This document shows positions 45,421 through 57,700 of a stretch of 64,000 nt of DNA, one piece after another. The translations under genes and the position numbers were made by a program. The notes beneath the pieces were generated by a model. The model worked only from the letters and a program-made list of their open reading frames with translations. It ran no database searches and had not been told where the DNA came from. How positions within the stretch are numbered: position 1 is the stretch's first letter; each line of letters starts with the position of its first letter. This DNA is from Bactericera cockerelli (lineage: Eukaryota; Arthropoda; Insecta; Hemiptera; Triozidae). The stretch lies in NCBI GenBank assembly GCA_024516035.1, contig CM044964.1, forward strand, positions 18,791,084 through 18,855,083, written 5' to 3'.

Positions 45421-45892
45421 ACCAAAACGAAAAATATGTTCAGTAAAAAAGAATTCCTCATAAAGATCTGAATACGAGTATATCAGAACTGTTACCTATT
45501 TTACTTACCTATAGAACCTATTTTCGTGAAATAGGTATCTACCCACAATAACTCAATTTAACCTGTCACATAGGTAGGTAACTAGGTACCTATTAACCAT
45601 ACCTAATCAGACCTATCTCAGCTTTATAATGTCTTCATTATAATACACATTATGACAAATGAATTTTTATATTGAATAAAACCTCTTATATTAAAAGGAG
45701 AGAAATGTGTGCATTATGGTCACAGAATAAGTGAAGACACATTCAAGACATGTTTGTTTGACATGAGAAAATTAATTTGAGAAGTAGGTAGGTATCTGAA
45801 TTTGAGAAGTTGGTAGGTATCTGAATTTCTCAATTGGTTTTGAGAAGTAGGTAGGTATCTGAATTTTTCAATTGGATTAAAAATACCTAGCC

Positions 45893-46075
45893 AACGTTGA
45901 TGGCCCATTGAATACACCCGTTCTCGTAGGTTCACCAAAGTTGAGCAAGGTCCAGCGAGGTGAAGACTTCGTAATGCTGGCATTCCGGCCCAACACAGGC
46001 CGGTGAGGTTAATGTGCGGGTAGAAGCTTTGTGAGTTTCCTGCGAATGGGGGCACTTCGGACCGATTAGCGGAGA
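45893..46075 (+). mobile_element. 5S-derived SINE
   Basis: Head GCCAACGTTGATGGCCCATT, GAATACACCCGTTCTCGTAG and GTTCACCAAAGTTGAGCAAG is the closest to the 5S rRNA 5' half seen here. Then AAGACTTCGTAATGCTGGCA and GTGAGTTTCCTGCGAATGGG; the tail is missing. Confidence 0.8.
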
Positions 46076-46394
46076 CACAAACTTAAGAAATAGAACTTCC
46101 CCGATTGAAGAAAATGGGATCACTTATAGCTATTTGTTCATGAGAACTGAAACACCAAATTGAACTAATCACTTTGAAAATGTCCCCGTCATCACAATAT
46201 AATTACCAATATGACTATGTACTTATCATGACCACATCACGACCACACCAGTTTAGGTACCTACGAGGGGATAAGGGGTTTTAACCCCTTATCCCTTAGG
46301 TTTACCCTCAAAATTGAAACTGTGAACTATTATTGAAGACTAAGAAAAACCTGGGAGGATTTTTTTGTGATTTTTTTAGATCAGTGTGACGAAA

Positions 46395-46520
46395 AACATG
46401 AACTACTGTAGACGCTTGTGGTGTCTGTTGTAGCCTGCCCATCCCTAAGTATGCCTCCCCTCTGATGGGCGAGAAGTGACACAATACTTCCCATTTAGGT
46501 ACTGGGTCAACACGATTAAA
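46395..46520 (-). mobile_element. SINE C middle fragment
   Basis: GTAGCCTGCCCATCCC, CCCTCTGATGGGCGAGAAGT and CTGGGTCAACACG, the complement of the SINE C body. Confidence 0.7.
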
Positions 46521-46899
46521 TCGATAAAATTTGTAGATCTAAAGGCTTATAATTGAGAAATTATTAAGAAGTTAAGAAGCCTTCTGCTTCACTACAAGAA
46601 AATCATACTTTAACTGTTTAACATACTTATTTTGGCTATGTTTTTCGTGCACCACAGGTATCTATAGATAGATGGGTTAGGTAGGTACATATTCCATGTA
46701 GGTAGGTAGGGATTATTTTGTAGGTATAATCCGCTTCTTCATCATCATTTTTTATCAGCTGTAACACTATCTACTTACACAACTTAAATTAAATAAGACG
46801 TCTACCTACAGTCTACTTATAATTATTATGTGCATAACCTGGTTAATTACAAAACACTCATAATGACGTCATCAAGCATTAAGGATGGGATGTTCTATA

Positions 46900-49039
46900 C
46901 AGTATGTTTCAGAAAAGGTGGCCACCCCCTCGTAACTTTTGAACGCGACGGAATTTTTCAATTCTGTAAAGTCCTAGGTATAGGAAGTGCCCTATGGCCT
47001 ATCCTGTGGTCATATTTATTTTTGGCCCCGGTCGGCCCCTGGCTTTTAGGCCATATTTTTTCATTTTTCTCGCGAATTTTAAATGGAATACTATATTTTT
47101 TATTCCTGTTAATTAAAGTCCAAGTTAGGCTGAGTATAATGAGCTTTTAAAATTTTCAAAAACCTTATCAGGGGCGGAGCTAGTAGAGTGCAAGTTTCAA
47201 AATTGTTACACCCTGTATTTCAGCGTTAGTTAGATTTTTTAGTACTTTTTTTATGTTCATAGGTTCAAAATATTGTTTTACACCATATGAAATCAAAAAA
47301 ATATTCTTGTTTACTTCTAATCAGGGTCATAGTAAGGTTTTTGTAAGAGTACTTTTTTTCTCACGTCAATTTTTCCGTAAATTAATGGTGTTCTCGAAAT
47401 TGGAATTTTTAGAGGTGAAAGTCTGCAGTGACATATGTTTTTTATGCTTGAAATCGAAAGAAAACTTAACGGAGAAGCGATTTAAATCATAAAAAAAGCC
47501 ATTTAAATTGCTAGTTTTTTCACGACAGTGTCCGGTAAAGTGGGTGAATTTCGTATTTTTTTTTTTTATTATTTTTTTTTTTTTGAGGAAATACAATTGG
47601 CATAGAAAATAAATAATATCTAATAAGAAAATATTACTTCAATGAACATAACTAAATGCGAAATTAAATGAAAATTATTTCTTCTAAATCAGTGCCGGAT
47701 ATTTTTTTTTTTCTCTCTCTCTCTTTTTCACTTTTCAAAGTTCAAGTTGTATCAAAAATAATTATCGGATAATGCTGCTTCTAAAGTCGGCCTAGGGGTC
47801 CCCTCTTGAGACAATTTTAGTTGGTAAGTTGGTAAAATCTGTCAGTCTGATGGCGCTTTGAATGCAACGATTCTTGTAGGATCACCGAAGTTAAGCAACG
47901 TCCAGCGAGGAGAAGACTTCGTGATGCTGGCATTCCGGCCTAACCCAGGCTGGGTGAGATAAATGTGTTTAGGAGGTTGGTGAGTTTCTTGCGAATGGAA
48001 TGTAACACCCCCGTTATGATATGACCATGCAGTTGAAACGCGATATTAAACCCAAATTTAAAAAAAAAAATCATACTGGTGTTGCTAGTAATGAATACCA
48101 GGTCTCTAAATAAAAATCTAATTATCTCGAAATTTAAGAGAAAAAAATACCAGGTCAAGTACCAAACTCTTGAGGGTGAAAATTAAACCAATTCAATTAT
48201 TTTAAAGAGGCGAAGAGAAGAGAGAGAGAGAAAGAGAGAGAAAAAAAAATATCCGGCACTGATTTAGAAGAAATAATCTTCATTTAATTTTGCATTTATT
48301 TATGTTTATTGAAGTAATATTTCCTTATTAGATATTATTTATTTTCTATGCCAATTGTATTTCCTCAAAAAAAAAAAACAATACGAAATTCACCCACTTT
48401 ACCGGACACTGTCGTGAAAAAACTAGCAGGTTAAATGTCTTTTTTTATGATTTAAATCGCTTCTCCGTTAAGTTTTCTTTCGATTTCAAGCATAAAAAAC
48501 ATATGTCACTGCAGACTTTCACCTCTAAAAATGCCAATTTCGAGAACACCATTAATTTACGGAAAAATTGACGTGAGAAAAAAAGTACTTTTACAAAAAC
48601 CTTACTATGACCCTGATTAGAAGTAAACAAGAATATTTTTTTGATTTCATATGGTGTAAAACAATATTTTGAACCTATGAACATAAAAAAAGTACTAAAA
48701 AATCTAACTAACGCTGAAATACAGGGTGTAACAATTTTGAAACTTGCACTCTACTAGCTCCGCCCCTGATAAGGTTTTTGAAAATTTTAAAAGCTCATTA
48801 TACTCAGCCTAACTTGGACTTTAATTAACAGGAATAAAAAATATAGCATTCTATTTAAAATTCGCGAGAAAAATGAAAAAATATGGCCTAAAAGCCGGAA
48901 GGGCCGACCGGGGCCAAAAATAAATATGACCACAGGATGGGCCATAGGGCACTTCCTATACCTAGGACTTTACAGAATTTAAAAATTCCGTCGCGTTCAA
49001 AAGTTACGAGGGGGTGGCCACCTTTTCTGAAACATACTG
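46900..49039. mobile_element. fold-back DNA transposon, about 830-bp inverted arms
   Basis: Left arm 46900 to about 47730 and right arm about 48205 to 49039 are near-identical inverted copies (spot checks show roughly one difference per 20-40 bases). The tips read TA/CAGTATGTTTCAGAAAAGG and the complement, each next to TA. The CAGT tip and TA duplication point to a Tc1/mariner-type mobiliser. Each arm contains the same 79-80-residue ORF (47253-47492 + and 48445-48684 -) with no recognisable domain; symmetry alone explains the pair. The central spacer holds a 5S SINE. Confidence 0.88.
47838..48071 (+). mobile_element. 5S-derived SINE with A-tail, inside fold-back spacer
   Basis: Full structure: GATGGCGCTTTGAATGCAAC, GATTCTTGTAGGATCACCGA and AGTTAAGCAACGTCCAGCG (5S-like), AAGACTTCGTGATGCTGGCA, GAGTTTCTTGCGAATGGAAT, ATGATATGACCATGCAGTTG, then TTAAACCCAAATTT and an A run. 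This defines the 3' end of the family. Confidence 0.85.
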
Positions 49040-49137
49040 TATATAGAAATTTAAACAATGAACCACAGGAGCTTTGGTAACGGATTCGCTGAAAAAACTT
49101 TTATGTAAGTCCTTACTGAGAAAGTACCAAGACATCT

Positions 49138-49262
49138 AACAGCCGTATTTATGAACAATGAATTTTGTCTGAGCAATGTCTCAAGCAAGGTTAAAGAATA
49201 ATAAAGGAAATTACGCTGAGACATTGCCCAAACGCCGTTTTCTGTTCATAAATATACGGCTG
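49138..49262. mobile_element. 125-bp MITE
   Basis: ACAGCCGTATTTATGAACAA at the left; TGTTCATAAATATACGGCTGT is its complement at the right. The inner part is also partly palindromic (GAGCAATGTCTCA and TGAGACATTGCCC). No ORF. Confidence 0.85.
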
Positions 49263-50089
49263 TAAATCTTTAGGGATGCTCAGTTTTACTCCAATAGTCA
49301 CTGATGGTAATAATTTATTTTTCATGCCATGTGAGTATTGTGAGTCTTATAAGGATCACACTAGTAGTGTAAGTATTTTCTTGATGACAATAATCTTATA
49401 AAATTTTGACCTATAATTTGCTGATTCTGTTGATGGGATAAAGTTGAGACTACAGTAAAATTGTTCGTTGCACCATGGGAGAGACTTGGCTTAGGTCTTA
49501 GACTTTAGATATTACCTAGTTCATAAGTTTTTGATATTTTTATGTACAATGCAAGTCCAATATCCTTTAAATTTAATATTAATCTTAATTTTATTTTTGT
49601 TAGGGACACTGTTAAAATGCGTAAACCCCCTAAATAAGATAAAAAAACTTCTTCTTATTATTACCGCGTTCGGTGGTAAGACTTCTTGCTATCTCAGAAC
49701 TTGGCTTGCCGCACAATCTCTCCTGATTAAAACCAAGGCAACATGAACATCAATAATTATACCTATGATATTCCTCGCGAAGAAAGTAGGTATCTACACT
49801 ATGGTACCCCCTGGATGTTTCCTGCCAGGATTGTTCGGTTTCCGGTTATCCTGCTGTTCCAGGACTCCCAGAGCGAGGGTCTTGGGTTCCAAACCAGATG
49901 TGGTAACCGTTGCGGTAGCGGTGTAGTGATGACGCGCTAATCAGGAGGGTGCGGCTTCACATACCAATGAGGAACATTATCTGAGTAGATAATTTAAACT
50001 TGGTTTCATTTTATTCCATTTTACTGTTTCTTACAATGAACGGTGCTACCTAATACCTATTATACCTACCTAGTAATAAAATTACCAAC
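49263..50089. other. intergenic
   Basis: A tRNA-like B-box scrap (GGGTCTTGGGTTCCAAACCA) is at about 49876. Otherwise nothing supported. Confidence 0.35.
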
Positions 50090-50230
50090 CTTAGTAGCTT
50101 GATCGATAAGGTGGCGGACTTGTAACCTGGAGGACGGTGGTTCAAGTCCCGGTTTCAGCGTGGATTTAGTAAAAGTCAAACTAGCTTAGTAGTTGTGTGA
50201 CATCACGAAATTACCTAATTAACACCTAAT
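50090..50230 (+). mobile_element. SINE A copy 5
   Basis: CCAACCTTAGTAGCTTGATC head, GACGGTGGTTCAAGTCCCGG B box; the tail is worn (GTTGTGTGACATCACGAAAT). Confidence 0.8.
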
Positions 50231-50299
50231 TATCACGGGTAAGTTCACAAAATAGTTTGGTCTTACTAGGTAGCTTACCTATGTACGAGTATAATATGT

Positions 50300-50939
50300 A
50301 CGAGGGACGTCCGGAGAGAAAAGGGACAATTAATGTTAAAAATCAAAAAAAAAATGCATATATTTTCATAAAATTTACAGGGTAAGTTCCAAATTTAGTC
50401 CTTTATTTCTCCACATAATCAACGGCAAGCTCCACACACTTCTGCATCATCCTGGGTCCGAGCTTTTTTATGCTTTCGTCATACACGCTCCGCTCCACCT
50501 CCAACAGCCACTTCCTCACAGTCACCTTGACCTGCTCGTTGCTGGAAAACCTTTTTCCAGCCAAGAACTCCTTCAGTTTCGTGAACAGATGAAAATCCGA
50601 GGGCGCCAGGTCAGAGGAATACGGTGTCGAGGGTCACACGACGTTCGCTGCGATTTTTTTCATTGATTTGCTGCACAAGTTCTTCTGAAACGACTGACGG
50701 CCTCCCACTTCTTTGATCATCGTGTGTGTTTGTGCGACCTTTTTTACCCACTTGAAAACCTTGGAACGTGAAATCACATCAGGTCCATAGGTTTTCAGTA
50801 GCTGACGATGGATTTCAACAGATGAATTCCGACGTAATGTGAGGAACTTATCATTGCCCGAATCTCGCACCTGCGGTAGGTGGAGCAAAAGGCACCTGCA
50901 GAGGTTGACGCGACGGGCTCCTGCGACGACATTTTCCAA
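50300..50939 (-). pseudogene. internally deleted mariner transposase
   Basis: Minus strand, N-terminal part 50939-50634: a helix-turn-helix region (SSVEIHRQLLKTYGPDVISR, then KVFKWVKK) as in mariner transposases, ending at TGA. Directly after, out of the deleted core, comes the C-terminal block PYSSDLAPSDFHLFTKLKEF, LAGKRFSSNEQVKVTVRKWL and a stop near 50415. The central catalytic region with the first two acidic residues is missing. An end sequence ACGAGGGACGTCCGGAGAGA lies at about 50303; no matching right end was found. Non-functional. Confidence 0.85.
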
Positions 50940-51689
50940 TGAATTGAGATGGGCAAGGGCTCATCGAACCCAGAGTTTATTTGGTAGGTATTAGGAATAC
51001 AGAAAAATAATAGATTTAGATAATCAATCAAACATAATCATTTCTCAACATTTCTCAACAATCTTTTTTTCATGTAATAAGAGCCAACGTCATCATCTTA
51101 GTTCTTTGAAAGTTCTTTTTTTTTTACAAGACAAACGCTTCAACCAGGGGAGGGGGTTCGATATTAGGACTAGTAAAATAACTTCAACATCTCGAAAATA
51201 GATAGGTAATATTCTCTCATATCATACGCACTCATCAAAATGTAACCTAACATTGAGCAGAGGTCATGATACACGTGTTTAAACAAATTAGAACCCTTTC
51301 CACCTCTACCCGACTCATTGTTACGAAAAAAATTGAGGGTTCGATACTAGGAAAGTTTCGAAAACACGAAAACACTTGCCCTACCTAAACAACTTGTACC
51401 TAAAATAAAAATAGAAAATACATAAAAGGTATTTACCCACCAATTTTATTTCATTTTGAATTTCGATGAAACATTTGGGAAACACTTTTAAGTGTCTGTT
51501 CGATCTGTTCAAATCGTTATCACCAATCTTGAATCTTGATCTAGTGCAGGGGTCTTCAAACTTTTCAGTCTCTGGGCCATATTTCTTTTCCGGAAAAGTC
51601 CGCGGGCCACTATTAGAAACATAATATATAAAAAAAATTCCTGCCTTTGACCAGAAGAAAAGTAGAATATCCTGAAGAAAAGTTAAGAA
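50940..51689. other. intergenic
   Basis: No recognisable coding or repeat feature. CTTCAAACTTTTCAGTCTCTGGGCC and CGGGCCACTATTAG near 51555-51615 look like transposon debris of unknown family. Confidence 0.35.
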
Positions 51690-51905
51690 CAAGTAGGTTG
51701 AAATGGTATGTTCACATGAGAAGAACGGACCAAGAACGAATACCAAAGAAAATGTTTGATTTACAACTAAATGGAACTAGACCCCGAGGAAGACATAGAA
51801 AGAGGTAAACAGACATGGTCAGAGATGGCATTACACTTGTAAGTTTCCACTGGCAAGATGTAGAACGGGAAGAAGCTTTCAAAGACAGACAATAGTGGAG
51901 AGATT
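51690..51905 (+). pseudogene. LINE reverse-transcriptase 3' remnant
   Basis: Plus-strand peptide LKWYVHMRRTDQERIPKKMF, QLNGTRPRGRHRKR then a stop, DMVRDGITL and WQDVEREEAFKDRQ. It follows the usual W..H..R....P..., GRPR.R and DR..WR layout of LINE tails but has stops. Confidence 0.65.
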
Positions 51906-52194
51906 TTATGAATCGACCCGTAATATACCTAGATGGAATATACCGTTTCGAGATATGCATGTAAGAAATACCCCCTCAGTCAACACACCCTCTCAGTCAA
52001 CACAAGTCCCCCTCAGTCAACACAAGTTTTAGACCAGGTGTCTAAAACTTTCGACGAGGGGTATATATGTTAATTTTTTGGGTTAAGTTTACATATATTG
52101 TACAAAATAAAGTATAAGACATATTGAAAAAAAAGAAAGGAGTATGAGGCTAAGATCTGTTAAGAAATAATAAAAACACAAGGATTTCTGTACC

Positions 52195-52500
52195 TAGGAT
52201 GTTTTATTTAGTTGGCAAATGCCAATTACGAGTCAAAGAATCTGCCGGGATTGGAACGACAGCTCTCAGAAGACTTTGTTTTCAGCAAAGTTTGGATTCT
52301 TTGGGCTAGGTACGCCATTATTTTCTTGACTTCACTTTCAGGAAGAGTGGGGTGGGTGGGAGTACTGGAAAGGTATGCGTCCAGGAGATTCTAGATTGTT
52401 TCCCATCCTTCACCACATTTCCACCAGAAGCAAATGCCGCCATCTGGAATGATGTTTTTGGTTGTTGGGGATCTTTGTGAAATCTTATTTCTCGTAAATT
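52195..52500 (-). repeat. duplicated exon-like block, copy 1
   Basis: Direct duplicate of 52625-52960. On the minus strand it keeps a frame with PESEVKKIMAYLAQRIQTLL and GRFFDS before a stop. A 5-base deletion relative to copy 2 shifts the upstream frame. Confidence 0.8.
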
Positions 52501-52624
52501 TCTTGTTTGCTGTGAATTTTGATTTTGAAGGATGTATTGATATTGTTTCTAGTGCCTTTTTTTTTGGTTTTTTTTTTGATTTTTATTTAAATTTTTTTGT
52601 GTTTTCTTATAAATTATTTTTCAG

Positions 52625-52960
52625 TACCAAGGATGTTTTATTAACTGGCAAATGCCAATTCCGAGTGAAAGAATCTGCCGGGGTTGGAAATACAGCTCTC
52701 AGAAGACTTTGTTTTTAGCAAAGTTTGGATTCTTTGGGCTAGGTACGCCATTATTTTCTTGACTTCACTTTCCATCAGGAAGAGTGGGGTGGGTGGGAGT
52801 ACTGGAAAGGTATGCGTCCAGGAGATTCTAGATTGCTTCCCATCCTTCACCACATTTCCACCAGAAGCAAATGTCGCCATCTGGAATGATGTTTCTGGGT
52901 GTTGGGGAACCAGGGGATCTTTGTGGAATCTTCTTTCTCATGAATTTCTTGTTTGCTGTG
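52625..52960 (-). repeat. duplicated exon-like block, copy 2
   Basis: Near-identical to 52195-52500 over about 300 bp. Part of it is the candidate terminal exon described separately. Confidence 0.8.
52641..52880 (-). CDS. candidate terminal exon of an unknown gene
   Basis: Open minus-strand frame of 79 codons (MATFASGGNVVKDGKQSRIS ... ESEVKKIMAYLAQRIQTLLK ... NPGRFFHSELAFAS). The TAA stop runs directly into an AATAAAA polyadenylation signal, in both duplicate copies. An AG acceptor (CATCATTCCAG) lies immediately before the ATG. The stop/poly(A) layout argues for a true 3' exon, but no upstream exon or protein family is recognised and the other copy is frame-shifted. It could equally be a retroelement or array-derived ORF. 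Confidence 0.3.
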   Translation of the reverse strand: MATFASGGNVVKDGKQSRISWTHTFPVLPPTPLFLMESEVKKIMAYLAQRIQTLLKTKSSESCISNPGRFFHSELAFAS

Positions 52961-52999
52961 AATTTTGATACTAGTGTTGTGGTGTTTGGCAAGCAGTGT

Positions 53000-54170
53000 C
53001 ATCATACCATCTAATTTTGAAAACTTGGAATTTTGAACACCAGCACGTGAAATTTTGAACATCAGCACGTGGAATTTTGAACTTCAGCAAGTAGAATTTT
53101 GAGTATTAGCACGTGGAATTTTTAGTATCAGCAAGGAGAATTTTGGACATCAGCACGTCGAATTTTGAACATCAGCAAGAAGAATTTTGAACATGAGCAA
53201 GTAGAATTTTGAGTATCAGCAAGTAGAATTTTGAGCACCAGCACGTTGAATTTTACACATCAGCAAGTAGAATTTTGAACATCAGCACCTAGAATTTTGA
53301 GTATCAGCAAGTAGAATTTTGAGCATCAGGACGTAGAATTTTGAACATCGGCACGTGGAATTTTGAACATCAGCACGTAGAATTTTGAGTATCAGCAAGT
53401 AGAATTTTGAGCATCAGGACGTAGAATTTCGAGTATCAGCAAGTAGAATTTTGAGCATCAGCACGTAGAATTTTGAGTATCAGCAAGTAGAATTTTGAGC
53501 ATTAGGACGTAGAATTTTGGGTATCAGCAAGTAGAATTTTGAAGATCAGCAAGAAGAATTTTGAACATGAGCAAATAGAATTTTGAGTATCAGGACGTAG
53601 AATTTTGAACATGAGCAAGTAGAATTTTGAGTATCAGCACGTGGAATTTTGAACATCAGCAAGTAGAATTTTGAACATTAGCAAGTTGAATTTTGAAAAT
53701 CAGCAAGTTGAATTTTGAACATCAGCACGAAGAATTTTGATCATTAGCAAATAGAATTTTGAACATCTGCACGTAGAATTTTGAACATCAGCAAGGAGAA
53801 TTTTGAGCATCAGCACGTAGAATTTTGAACATCAGCACGTGGAATTTTGAACATCAACACGTAGAATTTCGAACATGAGCAAGTAGAATTTTGAGTATCA
53901 GCACGTAGAATTTTGAACATCAGCAAGGAAAATTTTGATCAGCAAGTTGAATTTAGAACATCAGCAAGTTGAATTTGGAACATCACAAGAAGAATTTTCA
54001 TCATCAGCAAATAGAATTTTGAACATCAGCAAGGAAAATTTTGATCAGCAAGTAGAATTTTGAACATCAGCAAGGAAAATTTTGATCAGCAAGTAGAATT
54101 TTGAACATCAGCAAGGAAAATTTTGAACAGCAGTGTCAGCAACGAAAATTTTGACAATCAGTGTAACTTA
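53000..54170. repeat. 22-bp minisatellite, roughly 50 units
   Basis: Imperfect repetition of GAATTTTGAACATCAGCACGTA and variants (AGCAAGTA, AGCAAGGA, GAGTATC). It starts directly at the edge of the duplicated exon-like block. No long ORF on either strand. Confidence 0.95.
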
Positions 54171-54723
54171 TTAATGTAGTTCTTGGGTATACCTACTCTT
54201 AATTTTGTTGTGTTGTGATTTTTGTTAGACTTAAAATAACTTTGAATGAAAAATTTGAATTCTTTATGTGGCCAATTAAAATAACTATACATATAATTTG
54301 GCCAACATGAAACGAATCTTACAGGAACTTACTTGTGTGATTATTGAACTCGCTACTATTTTCTACTGCTAGTGTCTAGCTGTCTAGTAGTGCTGGCGAA
54401 ATGGACATTTTTTACATCATGCAAAAGTAGCTTGGGGAAAAATCACATTCAGTGTTTATGAGAAGTTAGCCAAATCTTCACAAAAATATCCACAGATTTC
54501 CATATTTGGCATAAATCTGTGTTGTTTAAAAACTTGACTCGCTTCACGTCAATAACAAAAATTTCAACGACAAAACAACAACAACTGAACTCTAAACATT
54601 TTTTCAAACTTTTGGCGAAATTTTATCAATTTATGGAATTTACATGATATAAACCTGATTAACACCTTCAAATTAGTAGTTTTCAAGAGTTTCTTTTAAT
54701 TAAGTGTTTTTCACTGACTGAAA
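54171..54723 (+). promoter_or_regulatory. 5' flank of the claudin-like gene
   Basis: Non-repetitive sequence before the gene E start codon. No TATA box is evident. The context AAAATGCCC is an acceptable insect start. The 5' UTR length cannot be set from sequence. Confidence 0.35.
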
Positions 54724-57700
54724 ATGCCCGCCAGTGCCAGTTCAAATGGCGGAAGCAAGTTCACGGCGGAGTCCAAACAAGACTACCCCAAAGCCTCAGG
54801 TACTAAAACTGCAGAACTGTGTGAAAGTTGTGAGCCATTTGAAATTGCTCATCCCTTTGGGTGTTTTTAATCAATGCAACTAATAAATAGCAGTAACTGG
54901 TTATAATTGAGTGTTTCATTCATACATAGTGTGATTCTACCCACAGTGTTCAAGATATTTCCCTTTAAAGTATAGGGGTGTGGCTAGACATTCCTATCTA
55001 TGGACTTGGTTGCTTGGTTCAGAGATCTACCTCTATATTAATCCAAGTTTAAGTGGATCATTGTACATGAATTATTTCCTGGCTCTATGTTTACCCAATC
55101 TTATTGAGTTCATTCATAGCATGATTGAATAAATTCATAGCAGCACAAAACTTGCACTCAAGTACTGTGTACAAAAAATTAGAACCTATTCATTTACAGT
55201 AATGACCAGTTCTTCAAATCTTGAAAAACACCTAAAAAAACACAAAACAGGGGATTGGGAACATTTAGGTCAGGTTCTACATAAAACACCTAACCTAAAA
55301 AACACCTGAAAAACACAAAAAATGTTAGTTCTAAAGGATTCGTCAAGATAGCGCCAGTAGAGTTTAGAGCAAAACTCTACTGGCTCTATCTTGGTGAATC
55401 CTTTGGAACTAAAGTTTTTCGTGTTTTTCAGGTGTTTTTTTAGGTTAGGTGTTTTTCGTAGAACCTGACCTAACTATCCAAAAGGATTCATCAAGTTAGT
55501 GCTGGTGCAGTAAATCGAGGGTTTTGCTTGCCAAACCAAGGTGTCAAAACCCTCAATTTACTGCACAAGCACTTTGATGAATCCTTTTGAAACAAACGTT
55601 TCCAATCCCCGGTTTTGTGTTATTTTATGTGATTTTCAAGATCCATACAACCAGTCATAAGAAAATATGTTTTTTTTTTTCAGAAACTCTGGTGAAGGGT
55701 AGTATCTACACCTATGTTGCTGGACTCTTTCTGCTTGTTGCATTCTTCAGGTAATTATTATTATATATTTTCAATCAAACTTTATTTACAATACTATCAA
55801 TACTATAGAATACAAAATATATAAAAGAAAATGAAAGTTTGGTCAAGGTGGTGATAAGTCCAGCAGTAGATATCTTTTAAATCCTCTAGTATTTCCAACT
55901 GATGATATATGTAACTTCAATGCAATTTGAATAAAATCTTCATTTCCCCTTGACTCTATTAAAATAATAAAATTAATGTTTGTGTGTGTGTGTTTTATTA
56001 CCTAAATAAATTTAACTTATCTCTTTCTCTTATAGCCCATATTGGATCTCCTCATATGATGATGCATTTTCTGAGTTCAAAAATATGGGCATGTGGCAGT
56101 ACTGCTTTGATGGATTCAGATATCCATACTACCAGTTTGACAAAAGATTTACAGGATGTTACGGGATCTACAGTTCTGAGTACTATGTTATACGAGAGTG
56201 GTTGCTGCCTGGTAAGAATAATGACTTTAAGATTAATTTTCACAAAATTTGCTAAAACTTTGTTGGTTTTAAAACCTTATTTATATTGTTATTTTCAAAT
56301 GAAATTCCACCCCTTAAGTAAGAAAAGCTAGAAACTAATACTAAATCATGTGTACTTGTTGGTAATTTATTCTATGGACTTGTTAATCTGTTTTAAATGA
56401 CATTTAATCATCAAAAATCTATCTAGGATGTTTTGTTTTCCATTAAATGTAAGATAGCTATTGTTTTTTTTTATCTACCCTATCCAATTTAATCTCAATA
56501 TTAATAAATATAAATAAACTAGTGTGACACCACACAACTTTCCTTTTCTCTAAAAAAATAATTCACTAACATTGGTGACTCAATGATAACAGTTAGCTAA
56601 AAATTATTGTCAAATTTGTAATCAGCACATCTAAATCATTGGATTTGATATGGGACCCCCAAAATACCTGTAAATTGAGGCCAGATTCCAAAAAGTTCAA
56701 GATATCAAAAGGAAGAAAATTGATCTGAGTACACCGTTGGTCTCTAACTTTTTTGTATATTAAAAAAATCCAAAGGTGCAGCCATTGCAGCCACTTTTTC
56801 TGGTATCCTGAGGCTATGATTTGTCCAGAAATGTGAAAAACTGTGTAGGCCAATTTTTTGACAAATACAATATTTTCCTTTTTATAGGATAAGGAAAGTA
56901 AAAAAACATTCTCAATAATCTTTGTTGTAGATTCAAGAGTTTTTAATTTCTATTTCAGGCTGGCTTCTCTTCATTCAGTTGTGTGTGACACTAGCCTTCA
57001 TTTTCTCATACTCTGCTCAAGTTATCCAATGTGCCATCATTGTCCGTTACCCACTGCAGCTGATCCTGACCTATGAGTATCTAGCAACCATGGTGTCCTT
57101 TCTCTGACAGCAGTATCAGGTATATTCAAAATTCATACTACCTTAGAAGGGAAACTTCAAAGACAAACATCATGGAATATGAATGTGGGATGTGCGAAAC
57201 AGTACACTACCCACTAAAGTTCATTTTAATCACGCATTGAACCGTGGAGAACATACTTCAATGCAGTGTTTGGTCCTTTATATTTCCCATACCTCCTTTA
57301 CTTCCATACTTAGTAATTGAGATAGTGGATTGTTTTCCTAAAACTTCGGTTAAAACCGTCTGTTTTAATTCACCCATTGTACATGTAATGCATTAATCAA
57401 TCCCCCACTACTTAGGGAATTATACATGGTTGTTTGGCCAACAAATAAAAACTCTGTAATAATTTGAATGTAGTTTTAAAAGTGACATTAAATCAATCCC
57501 CTATTATGGGTTTTTAACCATGATCATGTATAATGGCACCAACAAAAACTGCTGAAATAATTTGGAATTTAGTTTTAATCAGGTGCTTTTATTTTTATTA
57601 TGATTTTTTTTTTTTTTGCTGAACACCCCTTTTGAGATAGTATGGTTTTGAAATTAAAAAAAATACTTTATTTCAGCTGGCCTACTTATGTTTGCGGTTC

